This document shows positions 36,889 to 45,695 of a stretch of 64,000 nt of DNA, piece by piece. The DNA comes from Cerina sp048266425. Its GTDB lineage: Bacteria > Bacteroidota > Bacteroidia > Flavobacteriales > Flavobacteriaceae. The stretch lies in assembly GCA_048266425.1 (NCBI GenBank), contig JBLWZN010000012.1, positions 1 to 64,000 on the forward strand, read 5' to 3'. Within the stretch, counting starts at the first letter, position 1. The number at the start of each line of letters is the position of its first letter. The notes under the pieces were generated by a model. The model worked only from the letters and a program-made list of their open reading frames with translations. It ran no database searches and was not told the origin of the DNA. Made by a program: the position numbers and the translations under genes.

Positions 36889-37416
36889 TTAACTTTGTTT
36901 TATTTCTAGGTTCACACCGGTCAAAAAAGCCATTTGGCGGTCTGATAGTAAGCTTTTATAGTCGTCTTCCGGGATATCTATCTGTATATATCCCCCACTT
37001 TGTTCCACGCTTTCAATTCTTAAGGGGATTAACCCAATTGGTGTTCCATAATGCAACAGATCTCCTTCTGCATGGCCTATGACCGTGGCTCCCAAGCTAC
37101 TGTGCACGGAAATCTTGTCCTTTTTGATATCCTTGCCCAAGGGCAGTGTCAACTGGAAGGTTTCGCGCCATCCCGATCCCGAGGAAACGGTTACCCAAGA
37201 GTACAATCGAATTACATCCTTGGGCATATCCGCAAGATTGAAGACTATGGCATCGGCCATATTCCCTTCCAGGATGTCCAAAGCGTCCTTATGGGAATAG
37301 TCTTCTATTGTATTGTCTATGTGCCATTGCCTAAGAATCATTACAAAGTCCTTTTTTTCCATTACCAGACTACCGTATTTGGTGGTCCCAATCCATGATT
37401 TTTTTAGGCCTTCCAT
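36889..37416 (-). CDS. GreA/GreB C-terminal (Rnk-like) family protein 2
   Basis: Start set at 37416 (MEGLKKSWIG) because KYGSLVMEKKDFVMILRQW then aligns with KYKNLIIEKKEYVLLKRMM of the next gene; upstream extension to 37551 has no counterpart. The 175-residue product has DMPKDVIRLYSWVTVSSGSGWRETFQL and SVHSSLGATVIGHAEGDLLHYGTPIG, the same domain as the previous protein, plus an extra C-terminal extension ending GVNLEIKQS. The two proteins are about as similar as old duplicates. It follows the sigma-54 regulator gene on the same strand with a 266-bp gap. Confidence 0.8.
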   Translation of the reverse strand: MEGLKKSWIGTTKYGSLVMEKKDFVMILRQWHIDNTIEDYSHKDALDILEGNMADAIVFNLADMPKDVIRLYSWVTVSSGSGWRETFQLTLPLGKDIKKDKISVHSSLGATVIGHAEGDLLHYGTPIGLIPLRIESVEQSGGYIQIDIPEDDYKSLLSDRQMAFLTGVNLEIKQS

Positions 37417-37682
37417 ACTTTTAGGCCTTTTAGGAACAACGATATTATTTACATCATTCCTTTTTATGGTACTTTTTGTACCAATAATAGAATTAATAAA
37501 ATGTAGCATAAGGGGGGCGGTTAAATTCATTCCCCTAAGGGCAAAGTGCATGCCTAAAAAATATAAATCTGTGCCACATTTAGCAATTAACTGTAAATCA
37601 GTGAATTGAAATAGATGATTTTATAATTGGCTTATAAAAAACGGGGAGAATTTACCCGGTAGGGGAGATTTGTACCGGGGCG

Positions 37683-39008
37683 TTATTTCAATTTATCCCG
37701 CAAGGTCTTTCGATCGATCTGCAGTATTTCTGCCGCCTTGGTTTTATTGCCATTGGTGTGGACAAGTACCCGTTGAATGTATTCCTTTTCCATTTCCTTT
37801 AAGGGAACGAGATCGGTATCTGGGAATTCTATTTGATATTTTAGATTTTCGGGGAGGTCTTTTACCTCTACGGTCCCATCGCTCATGATTACGGCACGCT
37901 GAATAATATTTTCCAGCTCCCGGATGTTTCCCGGCCAATCATATCTTTCCAGGATGCGCATTGCCTCCGGGGAAAGTCGTAAAAGACGGTCTTTGTACTC
38001 TATCCCATATTTGTGAAGAAACATTTCGGCCAATAGGGGAATGTCCGATTTACGCGACCGCAGCGGGGGCACATTAATTTCAACAACGGTCAATCTATAG
38101 TAAAGATCTTCCCTGAATTTTTTGTTTTTAATTGCGGCCAAGAGATCTTGGTTGGTGGCGGCGATAATACGGATATCGACTTTTTCGGACTTTCGTGACC
38201 CCACCTTGGTTATCTCCTTCTCTTGCAGTGCCCGCAGTAGCTTGGTCTGTACGGATAGGGATGCGGTTCCAATCTCATCAAGAAAGAGCGTACCTCCCTC
38301 AGCTGCCTGAAAAAAACCATTGCGGTTGTCGTTGGCACCTGTAAACGCGCCTTTAACATATCCGAAAAATTCAGCCTCTTGTAGATTTTCCGGGATTGCA
38401 CCGCAATTTACCGCCACAAAGGGAGCCCTGGAAAATTTACCGGAGTAGTGGATCGCCCTGGCGACCAACTCTTTGCCGGTACCGCTTTCCCCATTTATCA
38501 AAATGGTAGCCTTGTTGTCCTTGACCCGGTCAATGATGTCGGTAACTTTCTTAAAAGCATCGGATTCACCGATCATTTCCTTATAACTATTGATCTTAGG
38601 ACTGTCCGCTTTACGGTTTTCAAATTTGCCCTTGTTCTTTTGTCCAAAGGCTTTTTCCACCGCCTGTTTTAATTCGTCCCTTGTAAAGGGTTTGGTCAGA
38701 TAATCGGTAGCACCGGATTTGATGACCTCTAAGGCCCCGTCTACGGAGGGATAACCGGTAATGACCAATTTGGGCATTTGAGGATAATGTTCGTCGGCGA
38801 ATTTTACCAGTTGCAATCCGTCTACTTCTGGCATTTGTATATCGGTAATCAACAGGTCTATTTTGGTGTCCTTTAGGATATATAGGGCTTCCTGGACCGA
38901 TATGGCCTTGTAGGCATGGTATTGCATGGACTGCAGATGGCGTTGCAAAAGCTCCAATATATCGATGTCGTCATCGACCAATAGTATATTCTCCTTCCTT
39001 AGTGTCAT
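37683..39008 (-). CDS. Sigma-54-dependent response regulator (NtrC family)
   Basis: A 441-residue regulator with three domains in order: receiver (1-120, phospho-acceptor Asp56 in LLITDIQMPE, acidic pocket VDDD), AAA+ sigma-54 interaction domain (about 145-375, Walker A GESGTGKE, sigma-54 loop GAFTGA intact, Walker B GGTLFLDEIG) and a C-terminal Fis-type helix-turn-helix (NGNKTKAAEILQIDRKTLRDKL). It activates promoters with -24/-12 elements after phosphorylation. The cognate kinase gene ends 2 bp upstream. I found no convincing -24/-12 promoter in the window, so its targets probably lie elsewhere. Confidence 0.93.
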   Translation of the reverse strand: MTLRKENILLVDDDIDILELLQRHLQSMQYHAYKAISVQEALYILKDTKIDLLITDIQMPEVDGLQLVKFADEHYPQMPKLVITGYPSVDGALEVIKSGATDYLTKPFTRDELKQAVEKAFGQKNKGKFENRKADSPKINSYKEMIGESDAFKKVTDIIDRVKDNKATILINGESGTGKELVARAIHYSGKFSRAPFVAVNCGAIPENLQEAEFFGYVKGAFTGANDNRNGFFQAAEGGTLFLDEIGTASLSVQTKLLRALQEKEITKVGSRKSEKVDIRIIAATNQDLLAAIKNKKFREDLYYRLTVVEINVPPLRSRKSDIPLLAEMFLHKYGIEYKDRLLRLSPEAMRILERYDWPGNIRELENIIQRAVIMSDGTVEVKDLPENLKYQIEFPDTDLVPLKEMEKEYIQRVLVHTNGNKTKAAEILQIDRKTLRDKLK

Positions 39009-39010
39009 GG

Positions 39011-40099
39011 TTATAATTTGGGGAAATTTACGGTAAAGATAGTGCCAACGGGATTGTTCATTTCGTGCGTAATGGTGCCGTGATGACTGTTGATGATTCC
39101 ATGGACAACACTAAGGCCCAGCCCCGACCCCTCGCCAAGCGGTTTGGTAGTGAAAAATGGTTCAAATATCCTATCCTTGTTTTTTGGATCGATGCCCGGG
39201 CCCTCGTCGGAGATACGTATTTGAACTTGTTTGCCCTTTTCCATAACGGATAAACCAACATTTCCTCCCATGGGGGAATAGTAAACGGCATTCATTATAA
39301 GGTTAAAAAGTACCTGAGTCAACTGCACAGTGTCTGCCTTGATCTGAATATTGTCATTACTAAAAAATTGGGACAATTTAATTTTCTTCTTTAGCAACGA
39401 TGGTGCGAGCAGGTTCATAATATTTTCCACGATGGGCTTAAGCGCTACCACATTTATGTTCTGCGGCATTTCACAAGCAAAAAACATCAATTTTTTTACG
39501 ATTTCACGACTAAAAATGGCATTTTCTACAATCTTTTGGAGGTCGCGAACCGCATCCTTATCGGATATTCTATCCTTTAGTAGTTCGGTAAAGCCTAAAA
39601 TGTTGGCGAGGGGCGTATTCAGTTCATGTGCAATACCCGCGGTAATCTCCCCAAGTATGTGCAAACGATCGGAATGTTCCATTTTTCGTCTGACGGCCAA
39701 TTCACTATCGTGGATCTGTTTCCTTTCCAATAAATTACTAATCGCCAAGCTGACGTTGTTGAGCAATATTTGTTCTTCCTTCAAGAAATCCGATACGGAA
39801 AATTTGTCCGACGGGTATCCAACTATAACAAAGCCATTTACTTTATTAAAAACTTTGATGTCCGATCTTAAAGCGGTCTCCGTGGATTGGAAACCATCGG
39901 TTTTTACCGCGTAATTCCCGCTTACCACGGTGACTTCTGCCTGATCTTCAAATTGGCATGCCTTTTTAATACTATAGGCGATGGCCTCCAAAGAAGTTTC
40001 CAGTTGATCGTAATCGGAATTTACAATAATAGATGTCACCTCGTACAAGCAGGTGAGTTCCTTGATACGCTCTTTTAGTTTTGTCTCCGTTGCCCCCAA
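39011..40099 (-). CDS. GAF-like sensor histidine kinase of the sigma-54 pair
   Basis: A 362-residue cytosolic kinase. Residues 1-125 form a GAF-like sensor segment (LYEVTSIIVNSDYDQLETSLEAIAY, then KVNGFVIVGYPSDKF and EEQILLNNVSLAISNLLERK). The dimerisation helix holds the phospho-acceptor His158 in GIAHELNTPLANIL, and the ATPase domain has NLIMNAVYYSP (N box), ISDEGPGID (G1) and GEGSGLGLSVVHGI (G2). No membrane segment is present, so it senses an internal signal. It precedes the NtrC-type regulator by 2 bp. Confidence 0.9.
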   Translation of the reverse strand: MGATETKLKERIKELTCLYEVTSIIVNSDYDQLETSLEAIAYSIKKACQFEDQAEVTVVSGNYAVKTDGFQSTETALRSDIKVFNKVNGFVIVGYPSDKFSVSDFLKEEQILLNNVSLAISNLLERKQIHDSELAVRRKMEHSDRLHILGEITAGIAHELNTPLANILGFTELLKDRISDKDAVRDLQKIVENAIFSREIVKKLMFFACEMPQNINVVALKPIVENIMNLLAPSLLKKKIKLSQFFSNDNIQIKADTVQLTQVLFNLIMNAVYYSPMGGNVGLSVMEKGKQVQIRISDEGPGIDPKNKDRIFEPFFTTKPLGEGSGLGLSVVHGIINSHHGTITHEMNNPVGTIFTVNFPKL

Positions 40100-40219
40100 A
40101 GTAATTAGTGGTTCATGATTATAGGGCGTGAAGTTCGTAAATATTTAGATCGGAATGAAATTTGGGAATCAACAGGTTGGGTTATCTTCCCTATATCGCC
40201 ACGATTTTTGGGAATCGGG

Positions 40220-40858
40220 TTAATATGATTCCTTTGTAAAGATAAGATCTTGCTCCTCCATGGACTTTACAACCAACCGAATATAATCGTCTACGGTTTT
40301 TTCAATATCCTTAGGATGTGAGATCTCCATGGAACCTCTCCAAATAAGTTCCCTTTCCTTGTCCGGGCAGATACAGTATAGGGAGGTTTCCGTGTAATAA
40401 ACGGGATAGCGATCGTTATAATCGGCTTCTAGATTCAATCTTTGCTGGTTTAAATAGTCTTCCCGGAAGGTTCCAAAAAAATCATTGAAATCTGAAGATT
40501 TTTTCCTAAACGTGGCCTTGTTTTCCGTCCCTATCAATTTGGTGAACAAGATGGCATCAAAACCCTTCTCCAGCAATTGCTGTTCAACATCGGAGAGTTC
40601 TTCCTCGGATTTGGCGGCATCTGTAAACCTCACATCGAAAAGGTCTAATCCTTTCATCGCCTCAACGCCCCTTTTTTCAAATTCCTTTTGCAATTTGGTC
40701 TCAAAATCGTATTTCGTATCCGAGTTTTGTGACATCCCAACAACAAGGACCTGGTAGGCATGGAAAAGTACAATATCCGGATTCTTCCAATTTTCCACCA
40801 TGCGTGTAGAGGAACATCCCATTAGGGTAAATGATAAGAGCAGTACTATTTTCTTCAT
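40220..40858 (-). CDS. Lipoprotein of stress cluster, function unknown
   Basis: A 212-residue lipoprotein with lipobox LMGC (Cys15). The mature part starts SSTRMVENWKNPDIV and includes YQVLVVGMSQNSDTKYDFETKLQKEFEKRG and KGFDAILFTKLIGTENK. This alternation of strands and helices recalls the LptE/DUF4136-like lipoproteins that begin CSS-x-x-V-x-x-W-x-x-P, but I would not name a family firmly. It is 40 bp downstream of the universal stress protein 3 gene, so it is probably transcribed from the FNR-type promoter at 41770-41813. Confidence 0.65.
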   Translation of the reverse strand: MKKIVLLLSFTLMGCSSTRMVENWKNPDIVLFHAYQVLVVGMSQNSDTKYDFETKLQKEFEKRGVEAMKGLDLFDVRFTDAAKSEEELSDVEQQLLEKGFDAILFTKLIGTENKATFRKKSSDFNDFFGTFREDYLNQQRLNLEADYNDRYPVYYTETSLYCICPDKERELIWRGSMEISHPKDIEKTVDDYIRLVVKSMEEQDLIFTKESY

Positions 40859-40898
40859 AACGTTGTCAAAGTATTGGTTAGGTTACTGGGAATGGGCC

Positions 40899-41741
40899 CT
40901 ATTCGTGCAAAACCAAAAACGGGACCTTGGTGTGGTAGCTTATTTCTTCCACAGCGGGTCGGAACAGAATACGTTGAAAGAAATTCAAGTTTTTGGCCAC
41001 CATGGCGATCATGTCAATATCCCTACTTTCGGTAAAGCACTGCACGGCGGTTTCCAGGTTGGTGCCGGTGAGGGAATGGAAACTATGATCAACATCTACC
41101 AGATAGTCGTGTAGAAAATCTTTGTTGCTCTGCTGCTCTTCACTCAATTTTTCTCCTTTTTTTGAAATATGCAGGATTCGGAGCTCTGCTTTGTTCATTG
41201 TGGCCATTTCGATCAACGTGTCCAGTACTTTCATTTCAAAACTGAGTTGATAATCGGTCGGAAAGGCGATCTCTGTAAGGTCGGTATATTTGGCATCTTC
41301 CGGAACCGCCAATAGGGGACATTTGACCTTGGTGATAATATCTCCCGTATTGCTCCCAATGGTGGCCTTTTTTAGTCCCGATGCGCCTTTGGTACCCATG
41401 ATGATAAGATCAATATTTTTGTTTTCCGATTCTCGCTTTATGGCATCCACAAAGAAATCGTAAAGGGCAATGGGAACAAAAGTGTGCTTAATGCTATGGG
41501 TGGTTTCCTTGGCAATTCGGTCCAGCAAGTTCTGAAGCTCCAATTTGCTTTCCTTTAGGATATTTTGTCTAAAATCTTCTCCCGCTGTGCGTACCGATGT
41601 GCCTGCACCCGAGTAGGTAGGAATGGTATTGATGTGCACCAAATAAAACGTGCATTTCGTTTTTCGGAACAGTTCAATACCGTATTTTATGGCGTTCCAC
41701 GCATTGTCGGAGAAGTCGGTGGGTACAAGGATATGTTTCAT
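40899..41741 (-). CDS. Universal stress protein, tandem UspA domains (3)
   Basis: A 280-residue protein with two UspA domains. The first begins KHILVPTDFSDNAWNAIKYGIELF and has DLIIMGTKGASGLKKATIGSNTGDIITKVKCPLLAVP, an intact ATP-binding type glycine pattern. The second begins TEIAFPTDYQLSFEMKVLDTL and is degenerate. The sequence is closer to universal stress protein 1 than to number 2. Its promoter carries an FNR-type palindrome at the same spacing as hemN and the nos operon, which points to induction at low oxygen. Confidence 0.92.
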   Translation of the reverse strand: MKHILVPTDFSDNAWNAIKYGIELFRKTKCTFYLVHINTIPTYSGAGTSVRTAGEDFRQNILKESKLELQNLLDRIAKETTHSIKHTFVPIALYDFFVDAIKRESENKNIDLIIMGTKGASGLKKATIGSNTGDIITKVKCPLLAVPEDAKYTDLTEIAFPTDYQLSFEMKVLDTLIEMATMNKAELRILHISKKGEKLSEEQQSNKDFLHDYLVDVDHSFHSLTGTNLETAVQCFTESRDIDMIAMVAKNLNFFQRILFRPAVEEISYHTKVPFLVLHE

Positions 41742-41769
41742 TTAGGAATTTATTTTTGGATTGAATGCC

Positions 41770-41813
41770 CAAAATTAAACCTCAATAAACCGGCACCAAA
41801 TGATAATCATCAT
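41770..41813 (-). promoter_or_regulatory. FNR-type promoter of universal stress protein 3 operon
   Basis: ATGAT-AATC-ATCAT (41800-41813), 22 bp, minus-strand -7 element TAATTTTG (plus 41770-41777). The start codon follows about 28 bp after the -7 element. Confidence 0.88.
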
Positions 41814-41901
41814 GTCAGCTAATGGAATGTGTATTGAAACGTAACGTTTTTTTGCGGCTACTCCGGTATGAAAAAGAATAAAAAAGTAGAAATCACTTCC
41901 A

Positions 41902-42963
41902 TTAATAAACCCGATCTAGTGCTTCAAGATTGGTGATCCTGATATTTCTATCCTCGATATCAATTAGTCCTTCCTTCTTGAAACTGGAAAGTGTACGGAT
42001 CAGGGTTTCCGTGGCCATCCCTGCCACACTTGCTAGATCGCTGCGCAAAATATGGAGGTTGCCCCGTGAATCCTGTTGCAGTTTTTCGGCAAATTTCAAT
42101 ATTGTTCTTGCTGTTTTCCTCCTCACGGATCCATAGGCCATCTCCAACAATTGCTCTTTGGCCTCGGTAAGGCTTTCTGAAAGCAATTGCATAAATTCCA
42201 TGGCCAGATCGTGGTTTTCCTGCAGTAGATTATTTAGTTCCAATGCAGAAATACCGGTCAATTGTGTTTTTCCCATAGCCGTCGCATATTCCTGGTGCAC
42301 GGTGTTCTTGGTAAAACTTGTAAACCCAAAAAAATCGTCCGGCTTATAGATTCCGGTAATCAGTTCCTTTCCCATCCCATCCAATTTGTGGGTTTTTACC
42401 ACTCCGGAAAGGACAAGATAGACGGTGTTGGAATTATCACCTTCCCTATAAATGGTGTCTCCCAATTCATAGGAAAATTCTTGGCCATTATCATCAATAA
42501 AGCTTTTGAGCTGGTGTATGGAAGTTATCCTAGATTCCGGGGAGGCTGATCCCGGTTCCGAATTTCCTTTGGCAACGGTTTCCCGAAGGATCGCCATTTT
42601 GGCCAATCTGCTTTCTATAGCGCCTATAAGTTCGGATTCCGTAAAGGGTTTTGTAATATAATCATCGGCTCCCAACTCCATTCCCCTGCGTACATCCTTG
42701 CGTTCGGTTTTTGCGGAAAGGAATATAAACGGGATGCTTTTTGTGCTCGGCTCTTGGGAAAGGGTCTCTAGGACGCCGTAACCATCTACCTCGGGCATCA
42801 TAATATCGCAAACAATCACATCGGGCAAATATTCCTTGGATTTTTGAATGCCTTTACTGCCGTTTGCGGCTGTGCGTACTTCGTAGCCGGCAAGTTCCAA
42901 TAGTTCCGCTGTGTTCTCCCGTAGGACGGTATCGTCCTCAATTAATAGAATTCTTTTGGTCAT
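41902..42963 (-). CDS. Response regulator fused to CRP/FNR-type activator
   Basis: A 353-residue fusion. Residues 1-120 are a receiver (acid pocket EDD, phospho-acceptor Asp53 in VCDIMMPEVDG, Thr/Ser and Lys105 in ITKPFT). Residues 150-270 are a cyclic-nucleotide-binding-like domain (ELGDTIYREGDNSNTVYLVLSGVVKTH). Residues 280-345 are a Crp-type helix-turn-helix, with LASVAGMATETLIRTLSSFKKEGLI. The recognition helix keeps Glu319 and Arg323, the pair that reads TGA half-sites in CRP and FNR proteins. Only one Cys exists (Cys52), so there is no FNR iron-sulfur cluster. The gene follows a LOV histidine kinase gene by 72 bp. It is the best local candidate for the ATGAY-N4-RTCAT sites. Confidence 0.92.
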   Translation of the reverse strand: MTKRILLIEDDTVLRENTAELLELAGYEVRTAANGSKGIQKSKEYLPDVIVCDIMMPEVDGYGVLETLSQEPSTKSIPFIFLSAKTERKDVRRGMELGADDYITKPFTESELIGAIESRLAKMAILRETVAKGNSEPGSASPESRITSIHQLKSFIDDNGQEFSYELGDTIYREGDNSNTVYLVLSGVVKTHKLDGMGKELITGIYKPDDFFGFTSFTKNTVHQEYATAMGKTQLTGISALELNNLLQENHDLAMEFMQLLSESLTEAKEQLLEMAYGSVRRKTARTILKFAEKLQQDSRGNLHILRSDLASVAGMATETLIRTLSSFKKEGLIDIEDRNIRITNLEALDRVY

Positions 42964-43035
42964 TTTGCTATTTATAACTTTAGGAATGAATTCTTCAATA
43001 GTCCACTAAGTGATTAACCCGGTACACCATCAACT

Positions 43036-44937
43036 TTATGCAAATTTATTTGTTTTAAGTGGCATTTCCACAGTAAAGGTACTTCCTTTGTTTTCCTCAC
43101 TTTTGAAATATATACGTCCCCCCAAGTTTTCCAGGTGGGCTTTTACAATGTTCAGGCCAATACCGGTACCTTGGGTCAACAAAACGTTTTCCGATCTAAA
43201 GTACCGGTCAAAAACGTGTTTTTGATCTTTTTCCGGAATGCCGATACCCTGGTCTTGGATATGAAAAACCATCTTGTCGTTTGTCAATTCCACTTTTAAA
43301 TCTATTATGGTATCCTCTGGGGAATATTTTATCGCATTGTGCAAGAGGTTGGTTAGGGTCAGACTGGCGATCCTCTCGTCTTGATAAACGGTTACATCCT
43401 CAATATTATGTGGATAGTTGATATGCTGCCCGTTTTTTAAAAGCATATTTGCGTTGTAAACGACTTCGTTTACAAGTTTGCTCAGTGAAAAATCGGAGAA
43501 CTGATAGGTTTCCTTACCTTTTTCCATTCTTTCAATGGACAGGAAATCGTCAAGAATATTCGTCAAGTGATATACGGCCCCCATTATGGTCTTAAGGTGT
43601 TTGTCCCTTTTATCTTGCTGTTCTTCCTTGTGATACTTGCCGATCAACGTGGCCGAAGTGAGGATTCCGCTAAGAGGGGTCTTAAACTCGTGGGATACCA
43701 TGGAGAGAAATTTGGTCTTCAGTTCACTCAGTTCTTTTTCGTTTTCCAGGGCCTTTTCTAGCTGTTCGGTCCTTCTTTCTACGGTTTGTTCCAGTTTTTT
43801 GGTGTAATTTTTCTTGTCCGAAATATCCAAGATAATGGCGACCATCATATTTCTGTTGCCGATGACCGAGGATTGCATATGCACCTCCACGGGATAGGTA
43901 GTACCGTCTTTTCGGCGATGGACGGTCTCAAATTCCAGTTTTTTCTTGTTGTTCCGTACAATGGGTGCGATCAAACGTCGAAACTTGGCCTCGTTGAACT
44001 TTGGTTTCAGATCCAATGGGGTCAGCATTTTGCATTCGTCCAAAGTATACCCTGTTTTTTTTAGCGCTCCGTAATTGACATTGATAAACTTCAGGGTTTC
44101 GGCATCGAATACGTAAATTTCATTAAGCGATTCATCAAAGATCTTGGCCAAATGGCCGATTTCCTGTTCCTTGGTCTTACGTTCGGTAATATCGTTCTGT
44201 ATCCCTACAAAGTGGGTAATCTTTCCTGTTTTATCCCTTATGGGGTTAATGGAAACTTCGTTCCAGAACAGCGTTCCGTCCTTTTTATAGTTTCGTATCT
44301 GTACCTTGCATTTTTCACCATTTTGAATCGAATTCCTCATGACCCTTATTCCCTCTTGGTCATTGTCGCCGGCATTTAGGAACCTACAGTTGCGGTTTAG
44401 GATCTCATCCCCGGAATATCCCGTAATTTTCTCAAAGGTGGGGTTGTAATAGATGATGGGATTATCCCCTTGTTGCGCATCTGTGATCACAATGCCATTG
44501 AGGGCGGCCTCTAGAGCCGCGGTCTTCATTTTTTGGCTTTCCTCTATTTTTTTACGTTCGGTGATGTCGATTACCAATGCCATGGTGTAAGTTTCACCAT
44601 AAATTGAAAAGGGGTTAAGTCCAACTTCTACAGGAAAGGTTTTATGGTCCTTACGCAGGCCAAGTAGATGCCTTCCCTCCGCCATCCTTCGTTTTTCGTG
44701 TTTTTCGAGGTAACCGGAAACATATTTTTGGTGTGCAGTTCTATGTGCGACAGGTATTATCGTTTCCAATGGTTTTCCCACAAGTTCTCCAATCCCGTAA
44801 CCGAAAAGGCTGCTCGCATGTTTATTTACGGCAATTATTTCTTGATTATTGTTTATCACAATGATGCCTTCGGGAACGGCCTCGGACAAAGTTTCGAAGA
44901 CCTTGCTATTTTTTTCAAAAGTGTGCATTATTTTCAA
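43036..44937 (-). CDS. PAS-LOV-PAS sensor histidine kinase
   Basis: A 633-residue cytosolic kinase with three PAS-type domains: PAS1 (12-128), LOV-type PAS2 (140-252), PAS3 (262-376), then a HisKA helix (phospho-acceptor His416 in MVSHEFKTPLSG) and an ATPase domain (NLLHNAIKYSP, IQDQGIGIPEKD, GTGIGLNIVKAH). PAS2 has the blue-light signature NRNCRFL with Cys184, and the flavin-contact residues Asn216 (RNYKKDG), Asn226 (FWNE) and Gln247 (FVGIQND). These are the residues that bind FMN and form the Cys adduct in LOV photoreceptors. It precedes the receiver-CRP fusion gene. Confidence 0.9.
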   Translation of the reverse strand: MKIMHTFEKNSKVFETLSEAVPEGIIVINNNQEIIAVNKHASSLFGYGIGELVGKPLETIIPVAHRTAHQKYVSGYLEKHEKRRMAEGRHLLGLRKDHKTFPVEVGLNPFSIYGETYTMALVIDITERKKIEESQKMKTAALEAALNGIVITDAQQGDNPIIYYNPTFEKITGYSGDEILNRNCRFLNAGDNDQEGIRVMRNSIQNGEKCKVQIRNYKKDGTLFWNEVSINPIRDKTGKITHFVGIQNDITERKTKEQEIGHLAKIFDESLNEIYVFDAETLKFINVNYGALKKTGYTLDECKMLTPLDLKPKFNEAKFRRLIAPIVRNNKKKLEFETVHRRKDGTTYPVEVHMQSSVIGNRNMMVAIILDISDKKNYTKKLEQTVERRTEQLEKALENEKELSELKTKFLSMVSHEFKTPLSGILTSATLIGKYHKEEQQDKRDKHLKTIMGAVYHLTNILDDFLSIERMEKGKETYQFSDFSLSKLVNEVVYNANMLLKNGQHINYPHNIEDVTVYQDERIASLTLTNLLHNAIKYSPEDTIIDLKVELTNDKMVFHIQDQGIGIPEKDQKHVFDRYFRSENVLLTQGTGIGLNIVKAHLENLGGRIYFKSEENKGSTFTVEMPLKTNKFA

Positions 44938-45041
44938 TTGTATTTATGCGATTTTTACCTCCCTATAAAATCCGGTCTAACCGTTGGTTTTCCCAAATTT
45001 TAAAAACATTGCCATTTACGCCGTCAAAATCTGGAAAGTAT
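44938..45041. other. Divergent spacer upstream of kinase gene
   Basis: Part of the roughly 250-bp divergent region between the LOV kinase and TerB-like genes. The rightward FNR-type promoter begins at 45042. I found no exact minus-strand -7 element for the kinase operon. Confidence 0.35.
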
Positions 45042-45085
45042 ATGATTTTTATCATTCCATTACAAAAAGTTCCGAACTAGATTTG
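45042..45085 (+). promoter_or_regulatory. FNR-type promoter of TerB-like gene
   Basis: ATGAT-TTTT-ATCAT (45042-45055), 22 bp, TAGATTTG (45078-45085). Divergent from the LOV kinase operon, so the site could also touch the kinase promoter. Confidence 0.86.
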
Positions 45086-45189
45086 TTTGAAAAAAATCCG
45101 GTAAAATAATATAAATGTACGGACAATTTAGATTATCCAATTTAGTTATCGCCGCGACTTTTGGATTAACCTAACAAAAACGAAAATCT

Positions 45190-45603
45190 ATGACTACCTT
45201 GAAAGATAAGGGCAATAAATTTTACCAGAACCTGGGAAAGCTATTCTATGCGATCGCCATGGCCGATAAAACGGTACAGCCTATTGAAATTCAAAGATTA
45301 AAGGAGGATGTAAAAAAATATTGGGTTCCCCTGGATGATGTGGAGGACGAATTTGGGACGGATGCCGCATACCAAATTGAGATTGTTTTTGACTGGTTGC
45401 ATCAAGAAGAAGCGGATAGCCAATCTTGCTATACTGCATTTGTTGACTTTTTCAGGAATAATTTGGGGAAATTCAGTCCGGAAATAAGGGATCTTATTTG
45501 GAAAACCGCCGATGGTATCGCTTTTTCCTTCTCCGGCAAAAACAAATCGGAACTGGTGCTATTGGCCAAATTGAAATTATTGCTGCAAGGGAGTGGGGAA
45601 TAG
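45190..45603 (+). CDS. TerB-like protein
   Basis: A 137-residue cytosolic helical protein. KFYQNLGKLFYAIAMADKTVQPIEIQRLKEDVKKYW is the characteristic start of the TerB-like fold, where acidic residues bind metal; the later helices include YQIEIVFDWLHQEEADSQSCYTAFVDFFRNN and KNKSELVLLAKLKLLL. TerB relatives occur with stress and tellurite-resistance systems but the fold is used widely. It is transcribed from an FNR-type promoter with about 100 nt of leader and is followed by the DGC-domain gene, which has its own matching promoter. Confidence 0.8.
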   Translation: MTTLKDKGNKFYQNLGKLFYAIAMADKTVQPIEIQRLKEDVKKYWVPLDDVEDEFGTDAAYQIEIVFDWLHQEEADSQSCYTAFVDFFRNNLGKFSPEIRDLIWKTADGIAFSFSGKNKSELVLLAKLKLLLQGSGE

Positions 45604-45627
45604 GATTTCCTGAAATTTCCAAATTTT

Positions 45628-45671
45628 ATGATAATTGTCATTTTTTGTTGGGGCTGCACAAAATATTTTTG
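45628..45671 (+). promoter_or_regulatory. FNR-type promoter of DGC-domain gene
   Basis: ATGAT-AATT-GTCAT (45628-45641), 22 bp, TATTTTTG (45664-45671). It lies inside the open frame that extends upstream of the DGC gene, which is the main reason to place the start downstream of it. Confidence 0.85.
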
Positions 45672-45695
45672 TCGGTCATTTATGCAATAGAACCA

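Noticed and set aside
45498..45695. Longer start for the DGC-domain gene
   Set aside because: The extension overlaps the TerB-like gene in another frame and contains the FNR-type promoter, and its residues show no family match.
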